NCBI RefSeq assembly: GCF_012489685.1
Contig: NC_080042.1
Span: 76,451,093 to 76,515,092, forward strand
Reading direction: 5' to 3'
Source: Lotus japonicus
Taxonomy: Eukaryota; Streptophyta; Magnoliopsida; Fabales; Fabaceae
DNA: 64,000 nucleotides
The translations under genes were made by a program, and so were the position numbers. Of this stretch, positions 57,147 through 64,000 are shown piece by piece. Position 1 is the first letter of the stretch. Each line of letters opens with the position of its first letter. The notes under the pieces are model-generated. The model had not been told where the DNA came from, did not search any database, and was given only the letters and a program-made list of their open reading frames with translations.

Positions 57147-57526
57147 TCGGGAATATTAGGATATGGAGTTAAAACAAAACATACCTTTCTAATCGATTCC
57201 AACCATTGGTCGCCCTGGAAAATCTGAGAGTGTGATTATCGCGTCAGTGCCGGAGTCGCCTAGTCCTCCTTCTCCATCGGGCCCTTATTTCACGCAAGCA
57301 AAGAAGGCTTGGTGTCTTGCACAAATGGTAGGAATGTCTTTCCCTGGCAGCGATGAAGATGTCATTCGAGGGTTGGCCGCAGTTATTAAAGAGAATTTTC
57401 CTTCTATGTGTTAGGTTGGATGTGCTTTTTTCTATTGGGTGGTAGGTTTTTGTTTGGTTTGTTGAGTTTTCCTTTCTTTGTACCGCTTTCGATTATTATT
57501 GAATAAACTCTCTTTTGCTCTAAAAA
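57147..57526 (+). mobile_element. Retroposed fragment with poly(A) end, probably LINE
   Basis: A short open frame (57232-57414) is followed by a 3' UTR-like stretch with AATAAA (near 57501) and an A9 tail that runs into telomere-like repeats. LINE-like 3' end; no diagnostic domain and no target duplication found. Confidence 0.4.
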
Positions 57527-57870
57527 AAAACCCTAAACTTATCCCTAAACCCTAACCCTAAACTTAATCATAATCTTAACCCTAAACCCTAACCCTAAAA
57601 ACCTTTAAACCCTGAAACCCAAAACCTTAAATCCTAAACCCTGAAACCTTGAAACCCTGAAACCTTAAAACCCTGAATCCTTAAACTCCTAAACCCTGAA
57701 ACTATGAAACCCTAAAACTCTGAAACCCTAAATGAAACTCCGAAACCCTAAACTTTGAAACACTGAAACCCTAAAACTCTGAAACCATAAACCTTGATAC
57801 CTTAAACCTAAACCCTAACCCTAACCCTGAAAAACCTTGTCCCGAATAAGGTCCATTGCATGATAAAATA
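57527..57870 (+). repeat. Interstitial telomere-like tract 2
   Basis: CCCTAAA and AAACCCTGAA units follow the same order as tract 1, then the shared sequence CCCGAATAAGGTCCATTGCA. Tracts 1 and 2 are therefore a duplicated segment. Confidence 0.85.
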
Positions 57871-58389
57871 CACTAATGTTTCTCTTCAACACTAATATAT
57901 TGTCTTTAACACTAATGTAATTCATTATTCATTATAATAATATTTTGACTCTTTATAATTAGACTATTCCGAAGATTCAAACATAAAGTTGATATTATAA
58001 ATATCCAAGTAACTAATTTATACCTTCAATTATTTTTCTTGCACGTAATTATTTTCTTCTTTGTTATTTGTTTTATGAAAAAACTAATCTTATGGAGGGT
58101 ACCACCTAGATGAACTGTCACTTCTTAATTTTGAAAATATATTATAGTATAAGATTCGTACTCTTCATATTCCAGCCTATGCATGACATGAGTTCAATAC
58201 TAGTAAATATTAATATACTAATAGTAATCTGATGCGTGGGGGTGTAGTTAGAGATTACTTGAATTTGAATATTGATTAAGGAGTAAAGCGACGAAGGTGC
58301 AGGGTTTCGAGAGACTATATAGGATTTCGTACGAGAAAAACGGAGGAAAAAATAAAGAAAAGAAGGAAGATAATTTTTCATTTAACGGA
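57871..58389. other. AT-rich DNA without a gene
   Basis: No coding region, RNA gene or structured repeat recognised. Confidence 0.55.
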
Positions 58390-58513
58390 AGATACTAATT
58401 TATTAAAACATTATTTTGTGTAGTTCAACAAAGCCCCATAAATTAAATTTATTAACGGAGGTTTTTCTAATCCCCATAAAAAATCTCTACTATTCATTGT
58501 ATATTTTGTAGTG
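58390..58513. mobile_element. CACTA-like terminus fragment
   Basis: Ends ATATTTTGTAGTG, which inverted is CACTACAAAATAT. It includes the inverted pair GGGGCTTTGTTGAAC / AACGGAGG-type motifs. Only one end was found, and its subterminal motif differs from the element at 4.3-7.8 kb. Confidence 0.35.
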
Positions 58514-58626
58514 CGTCTCCAAGCAATTGAGCCTTGCTCTGTTTTGCATTCAAAACTTTGTCGTATCCTTACAGGTATGTGTACCTTAAAAGAATAGAAA
58601 TCGAAAGAAAATCATCATTGAACCAG

Positions 58627-58669
58627 ACTCTTCTAGTGCTCATTTCAAAAAAAAAACTCTTCTAGTGCT
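58627..58669 (+). repeat. Micro-insertion: CATTTCA9 flanked by a 14-bp direct repeat
   Basis: ACTCTTCTAGTGCT at 58627-58640 and 58656-58669 enclose CATTTCAAAAAAAAA (58641-58655). The insert matches the final bases of the LINE tail at 54112 (TTTTC plus A tail). Confidence 0.7.
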
Positions 58670-58679
58670 ACACGTGGTA

Positions 58680-59030
58680 AATTTAGGCATAAGGACACAC
58701 ACTTGGTCAAGGAGATTAAGAGCCTTATTCTTCCCGATGTTGCCTCCCGGACTCACATCTACAAAGAAAGCAACACGACGACTGATGTTCTTGCCAAGAA
58801 TGGTATCTCTTCATCATATCAGACCCGCATTTATGATGTCCCACCTTCTTTTTGTAGTTTACAGTTCCTAGCAAACCCTGCCGCTACCTCCAATACGAGG
58901 GGCATGAAAATAAAGCATCACGATGAATGATGTTCTTGCCAATCATGATATCTCTTTACCATACCAGACCCGCATTTATGATTCTCTGTCTTCATTTAAT
59001 AGTTTACGATTTCTAGCAGATTCTACTACT
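58680..59030 (+). pseudogene. RNase H C-terminal remnant of a LINE-type protein, partly duplicated
   Basis: The frame at 58703-58890 gives ESNTTTDVLAKNGISS then YQTRIYDVPPSFCSLQFLA, the end of a plant RVT_3-type RNase H (pattern E-x-N-x-x-x-D-x-L-A-K followed by a DxPPS tail). A second shorter copy follows at 58923-59030 (NDVLANHDISLPYQTRIYD). The two copies are tandem and diverged. Confidence 0.65.
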
Positions 59031-59565
59031 ACGTACTTCCTACATGAAAGACTCTGTGTTTTTTCGTTCACCGTTCCGAGCTCTTATCCAAATCTCCATC
59101 CTATCCCTCATTAATTTTTCTTTTGAATATGAAGTTTGAACACAAAAGGATTAAAATTCCTTACAAGTACAACACTCATTACCACATCTATACTAGATAC
59201 AAAGCACAAGCCCTTTAGAACGACAAAAATCCGACGTGTCGTTCTCTCAGCAATCCTCCACGCGTCAGCATTCCAGGCAATGTGGATTTCTTATGTTTGT
59301 CCCACTTTTGAAATCGATCTGAACTCCAAAGTCGATACCTGTGTGAAGAACCACTTTCCTTCCCCGTTTTCTCCTGGTTTGTCAGTAAAGTCAAGGAGCA
59401 CGAATTGGGGGAATAGAAACTCTTTTGAAAATCAAATTGAATCTCTTCTATCTCTCTCTCCATATTTGTTTTCAAATTCTGGATCTCTCAAAATTCTTTT
59501 CCTCTTCTTTATCACATCAGCGACGAGGCCGATGTGAGATCAAAACAAATTCAGCGAAATGATCC
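59031..59565. other. No gene assigned; CT-rich leader-like sequence
   Basis: The stretch 59440-59470 (TCTCTTCTATCTCTCTCTCC) looks like a plus-strand 5' UTR. No downstream coding exon could be tied to it. Confidence 0.4.
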
Positions 59566-59772
59566 TCAAGTTGAAATGGGTCTCCCCTTCCCGGAACTCT
59601 CTCTGACAGCGGCGTACTGGTGCGAGACGTCATCGACCTCAAAGACGGTGGCTTCCATCGCCGACTGAAGCTTTGTCTTTATCCTGTTGGCCCGCGAGAG
59701 CACCGCGCTCCTCCCCTCCAACTCATTGAACTGCGAAAGCAGAAAAACACTCTTGCTCGCTTGGCTACTCAT
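59566..59772 (-). CDS. Unrecognised short ORF in a GC-richer block
   Basis: 68 codons on the minus strand reading SQASKSVFLLSQFNELEGRS then AVLSRANRIKTKLQSAMEAT, with helix-forming composition. The block 59580-59800 is clearly GC-richer than its surroundings and contains a further minus-strand ATG at about 59804 whose frame closes after ten codons, so a frameshift or splice may be involved. I do not recognise the protein. A plus-strand ORF (59620-59823) overlaps it and cannot be ruled out. Confidence 0.35.
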   Translation of the reverse strand: MSSQASKSVFLLSQFNELEGRSAVLSRANRIKTKLQSAMEATVFEVDDVSHQYAAVRESSGKGRPIST

Positions 59773-60068
59773 CTGCCGTCGTTACTCGCAGTCTCCTCCA
59801 TCCTCGAGCAAGTACTAGATTAATGTGCATAATTTTGTATTGTTTTCCTTCTTTTCATTTCAATGTTTACCTATTTCACCCCACTTCATTTGTTTATTTT
59901 CCCCCTCAGATTTTTTGTTCATAGGTCAACTTCAAGATCGAAAAAGAAATTTGAGAGTAATGCTACCTATGTCGTTCACAGAGCTTTATCATTTTATTTG
60001 TAAGCCTTTTTATTCTATTATGACTATGAATGAGAACCATGACATAGATTGTTATCTTAAACCTTCTC

Positions 60069-60463
60069 ATGAACTCCAATGTCCTCTTTGTTCTTGAACA
60101 ATGCATTTTTCTCATTTTTTTGTTTTGTTCTCAAACTTGCTAATTTCTTTGTTCTCATTTTTGCAGGGTTTTTCCAGAGGAGATGGGCAGATTGAAAGCA
60201 ATGTAATAGAAAATTGCAGATCAATGAACTGTGATAAGGAGGGATCCCGAACATGGCACTATGGACTCCATCATATATGGTCAGTTCATGCTTTCTCAAA
60301 CTGAACTTTTGTTGAAATTAGGGGTCTGTTAGTTTTATTTAATCTGCTGATATTCAGATCTGCTATATTCTTTTGCTAATCATCTTGCATTTGCTTGGGC
60401 AGCCTGAAGATTTGTATATTTCAAGACTGAGAGATCAAAGATGGTATGTTTTATTTCAAAGTT
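60069..60463 (+). repeat. Tandem segment duplication, copy 1 (exon-like content)
   Basis: Pairs with 61236-61732 (AATGTCCTCTTTGTT and AACATTTTTCTCA-like stretches, then GATTGAAAGCA, then the exon below). Contains a 41-base block 60403-60443 bordered by AG and GT that encodes PEDLYISRLRDQR. Confidence 0.7.
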
Positions 60464-60730
60464 ATTCAAAGATGAGTATATTTTGTTGTTTTATGGGTCT
60501 TCATTAGTAAGTATAACTGCAGTGTTCTTCATTACTTTATATTTTTCTTTCGGCTACTTTACTTTTGCTCCTCTTATGCTTCATCTTTGTTGATTTGGGT
60601 TCTGATCAACTGTAGTGTTCATTTCAATTATTTTATCTTAATTCAAAGATTTTGGTTTGCCTTTTTGGAGGGGAGTATGTGTCATCGAATCGAAGTATAA
60701 TTTTGTTGTTCTTCCTCTTTGTTTTCATAG

Positions 60731-60888
60731 AACTGGGAGCTTGGAATAGAGGAGGCTAAAAGCTTCCGTGATCTTAACATGTTCATACTTTTGGTTCCAA
60801 ATAAAACTGCAATACAGAAAACTCAAGAACCACCTAAGAAAAAAGACAAGACAACAGCAGATGAAGTCTCTGTCAGTGTCCAATCATA
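60731..60888 (+). other. Exon-like open block after copy 1
   Basis: Following the acceptor-like TTTTCATAG at 60722-60730 the frame reads NWELGIEEAKSFRDLNMFIL then LVPNKTAIQKTQEPPKKKDK and ends at TAA 60886-60888. It has coding character, but its phase does not fit the upstream 41-base block, so the gene model is unresolved. Confidence 0.35.
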
Positions 60889-61172
60889 ACTGGAAACTTC
60901 CATGCAAGATTCTAACTATCAAATGGATGGATTGTAAATTATATTGGTGAGGTTCGGAATTTTGCGGGTGGTGTATAGGTTATGTATAATTTATGTAATA
61001 GTAGTATGCAAATTCGCTAGATGTTTAATCAATAGTGTAAGCTTTTTTCTAAAAAAGGATCAGAACAATAGAGAGAGAATCATATTTGGGTTTATTCCTC
61101 CTCCCATTTGCACATTTATCTTTGGCCATTTGCTTCTTTCAACCCTGTTTGTTCTTAATATCCAGAGATCAG

Positions 61173-61200
61173 AACGAGAGAGAGAGAGAGAGAGAAAAAA
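61173..61200. repeat. (GA)n microsatellite
   Basis: About ten GA units followed by an A run, in the spacer between the duplicated segments. Confidence 0.85.
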
Positions 61201-61235
61201 AAGGGCTTGAAGATGGAAGATGGTGAATTGTGAAT

Positions 61236-61732
61236 ATGAACTGTAATGTCCTCTTTGTTGTTGAACAACCCATTTTTCTCAACCTTTATGATTTCTTTCA
61301 TTCTAATTTTCCAGGGCTTTTCCATATGATTGAGATGCACAGATTGAAAGCATTGTAACAGAACATTGCAGATCGATGAACTTTTACCCGTGATATAGAC
61401 TGATCTCTAGCTTTTTTATGGATCATGATCATGGAACTATAAGCTCCATCAGGTATGGCCGGTTCATGCTTCCTGAATCTGGGTTTTGTTTCTTTGTTTA
61501 ACCTGGGTTTTGTTGAAATGAGGGATTCGTATTATTATTTACTTCCCTGACACAAGTTGTTTGGATTTCTGGTCTTAAGCATAGTTTTATTTAGTCTGCT
61601 CATATTCATACCAGCTAAATTCACTTACTGCAACTCTAAACTATAGTTATCTTTTTCTAATGCTAATCATCTTGCCTTTGTTTGGGCAGCCTGAAGATCT
61701 TTATATCTCAAGACTGAGAGATCAAAGATGGT
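61236..61732 (+). repeat. Tandem segment duplication, copy 2 (exon-like content)
   Basis: Same order of elements as copy 1. The 41-base exon-like block is at 61690-61730, again between AG and GT, with the same 13 residues despite three base changes. Confidence 0.7.
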
Positions 61733-61985
61733 ATGTCTAAAGGAGGTGAAAAAACCTGAATAGAGGAAAAGTTCAGGCTCTGTTTGAGGTGAGTTTATGT
61801 TTGATTACTGGAGCCTCCATATTTTGATTATCTTCAATGGTCTAAGTGTTGCTTAAAACTATCTATAAGAATCGTGCAATTTCATGAAGTACCGTCTCCA
61901 TTAGATTTACTGTCATTGGTTCTCAGGCCAGTCCATTACTGGTTTTGTACTTTAAATTAATCATCATTCATAATCATTTTTGCAG

Positions 61986-62591
61986 CTTCTTCTTACACCA
62001 ACTCCAGATGGAGAAGCGCTTTTAGGTGGAAGCCAGTCACTTCCTGCCATTGAGTGCCCTGGTGTTTCTTCCTGGCTGGTAGGTTTCCACTAAGTTTCAT
62101 ATTATGTTTGTAGAAAAGTACCAAAATTGCATTTGCTTCTGATGAACAGAATATGAGCCCGTTCAGATAAGGACTTATTGGAGCTGATTAGAGCTTATCT
62201 ATTATGCAAAGAACAAAATAAGCTCCATTAAGTGTTCTTTGATTTACATCCAAAAGGGTAAATAGAGACTATATTACATTTATGGTACTGTAGGAAAAGA
62301 TGCATATAGGTTCAATATAAGGTCTGTTTCATATAACCCTGTTGAAGAACAGAAGATGAAGCAGAAAATTTGTCAAGTTTGGATTAGTAGTGTATTCAAA
62401 TATCAATTAGATGCTCAGCCTCATGCTCATGGTCGTAGTCAAGTCTCAGAATTTTGGCTAACTTTCTTCATTTTGTGTCTACTGATTTCTTGCTTTTGAA
62501 TGTTTGGTTGTAGGTCTTCTCAAGGAATCCAGCAAGAATGAATATTTATTTACTTCAATGGAATAAAAAAAAAGCTGCAAGGTTGACATAA
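61986..62591 (+). pseudogene. Possible 3' exons of an unrecognised gene
   Basis: Block 61986-62078 (TTTTTGCAG before, GTAGGT after) is exactly 31 codons: LLLTPTPDGEALLGGSQSLP then AIECPGVSSWL. Block 62514-62591 (GGTTGTAG before) reads VFSRNPARMNIYLLQWNKKK and ends at TAA, in matching phase. I do not recognise the product. The upstream blocks cannot be joined without a stop, so this may be a decayed gene or one whose exon structure I have misjudged. Confidence 0.35.
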
Positions 62592-64000
62592 ATGGTAAAA
62601 TTTAAACTTCAACTCAATTGAGTGATTTCAATTGTTTTTCTTGCCTAATATGTGATATGTGTAGTTCTAAACTTCTAATTTATATTTGAGAAGCATTTTA
62701 CTGACATGTTGAGTTCTAAACACTGCAGTTTGTTGCCTCATTCTATGAGTATATGGTTGTTCAAATATGGGTACGTTTATTTGGTCCTTGCTTGCTCTCT
62801 TTTGCTTTGTATTTGCAGTGGTCCTTAGTTTCCATATTAGATAATTTTTTCCATTCAAATTTCTCCTTTACTATTGCTGTTACAGCTTCAAAATCAAAAT
62901 AAAACTTGAAATGACATTTTATTCTTTTGATAATTTTGTGTTCTTCCCTAATTGTCTAACAGATTCAAGGCTATTGGTCGTATTAGCACTTTTGTTGTCG
63001 CTGCGGGAGATAACAGATGGCTACCACAGGATTTCCATATTTTATGAGGTATGGTTTATCTCTTTTTTTTTTTTTTTTTTTTTCAGATGTGGCTTCCATA
63101 GGAACTACTCTTCATGTATTGCTCCAAGTTTTTCGATTCAGATTGCCTTCAATATTCATTATCTCAATTATCCATCTTTTACTTCTTCATGATTGCCAAA
63201 ATCTCTGAGCCTATTTTAAAGTGTTTTATTTTATTAGTTTTGCAAATGATGTGATCAACTTAGCAATTTTTTTGGTGGTATGAAACGAATTTGGGGATTG
63301 GAAAATTCCTACAAAAGCTGGATTCCAAAATCTTGAATTTTAGGAGCTTTGAGTAGTATGATATGCTGTTAATTTCAGCAAAGGTAGAGATTTAGTTTAT
63401 CAAATATGATGAGGCAGGGTTTGAATTTTTTGTAGTATTGCTAAACGAATTGCTGCTTCTTGGTGCAGGGATTATGCTATGGACTTTCCAGGTTTCGATC
63501 TATCTGAAGGATTGCATGGTTACATTCCAAATGTCTTCCCAAAACTATTTTTGTCCAACTTTCTCTCTCTATTTCTGTTTTATTTTTCATTATCTCACTG
63601 CCCAATCTGACTATTTTCTTTTTATATCAAGGATTTCAAATTCATGCTTCTGTTCGAGAATCTCTGATAAGAAAGTTTTAAAGTTTTACTTCATTTTCAT
63701 GTTTTTCTTGATCTGATGTGGAATGAGGTTAGTATAGTAAACAGGGGTTAGTATATTAGATTGGTGGCTGAATGAACCGTTCTGGGTTCATATAATGAGG
63801 ATAGGGACTTTGCTGAGCTCAATGGACATCACTTCTCATCTCAAATCTTAGGTAAGGGAAGAAATTTATTATAGCCTTCACGCATTCTGATTGCTTAGTA
63901 TAAAAAGATTATTAACTCTTATCCAGGTTTTATGGACTTGCCTGTCTGCTGCACACTCTTTTTGGTAATTCAATTGTTTTCCACTACCTAATCTCTATTT
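62592..64000. other. No gene assigned
   Basis: AT-rich with a long T run at 63061-63083. Short ORFs here show no motif. Some intron-like borders (for example TTTTCAG at 63084) hint that the transcribed region of the preceding gene may extend here, but nothing could be supported. Confidence 0.4.

Noticed and set aside
63061..63083. Poly(T) as the tail of an inverted retroposon
   Set aside because: No flanking direct repeat; it stands next to a CAG that looks like a splice acceptor polypyrimidine tract or a simple T run.

Overview
The window is plant nuclear DNA, most likely from a legume. The grounds are an AT-rich background, an intron-rich ACR4-type gene, CCCTAAA-type repeat blocks and two SIRE1-like (Sirevirus, Ty1/copia) retrotransposons. 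The species cannot be fixed from sequence alone. Only one host gene is clear: an ACR4-like ACT-domain-repeat gene (12031-15264, + strand, eight coding exons). A small serine-rich ORF (52386-52691) is a plausible second gene. A tandemly duplicated, exon-like region at 60-62.6 kb may belong to a third that I could not resolve.

Region by region. 1-1650 is the 3' part of a LINE on the minus strand. About 4278-7791 is a CACTA-type DNA element with subterminal repeats; it carries pieces of host genes, including one exon of an ESF2/ABT1-like RNA-binding protein and three consecutive in-frame exons of an unrecognised gene. 7792-11440 is AT-rich with a decayed LINE RT fragment and a palindromic element. 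12.0-15.3 kb is ACR4. 17.5-18.7 kb holds a Tourist-like MITE and a Stowaway-like MITE that itself contains another MITE.

19390-50533 is a four-level nest. A degenerate inverted-repeat element (D) is split by a minus-strand copia solo LTR (C). C is split by Sirevirus A (21011-50241; 875-bp LTRs; perfect TSD ATCTT). A is split between its gag and pol parts by Sirevirus B (23378-43185; 1222-bp LTRs). LTR divergence (A about 4/875, B about 3/1222, counted by eye) agrees with the nesting order. A is decayed: two gag stops and a broken env-like gene. B is nearly intact: gag, pol in the +1 frame, a 949-codon env-like ORF, and a convergent antisense 130-residue ORF with its own TATA box.

A 100-N gap at 30374-30473 is flanked by a near-exact repeat (22784-30373 versus 30474-38066) that restarts in element A gag. 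This is almost certainly an unmerged contig overlap. The first B copy should be treated as a duplicate with end-of-contig errors, not as a second element.

50.5-59 kb is a mosaic of MITEs, an LTR fragment, a 5'-truncated LINE tail with a perfect TSD, telomere-like (CCCTAAA-derived) tracts duplicated on either side of a copia gag fragment, a hAT-type element with 8-bp TSD, and LINE RNase H remnants. At least four places in the window also show tiny A/T-tract insertions (9-17 nt) inside 13-22 bp direct repeats, which look like extremely short LINE insertions. No rRNA, tRNA or CRISPR features were seen.
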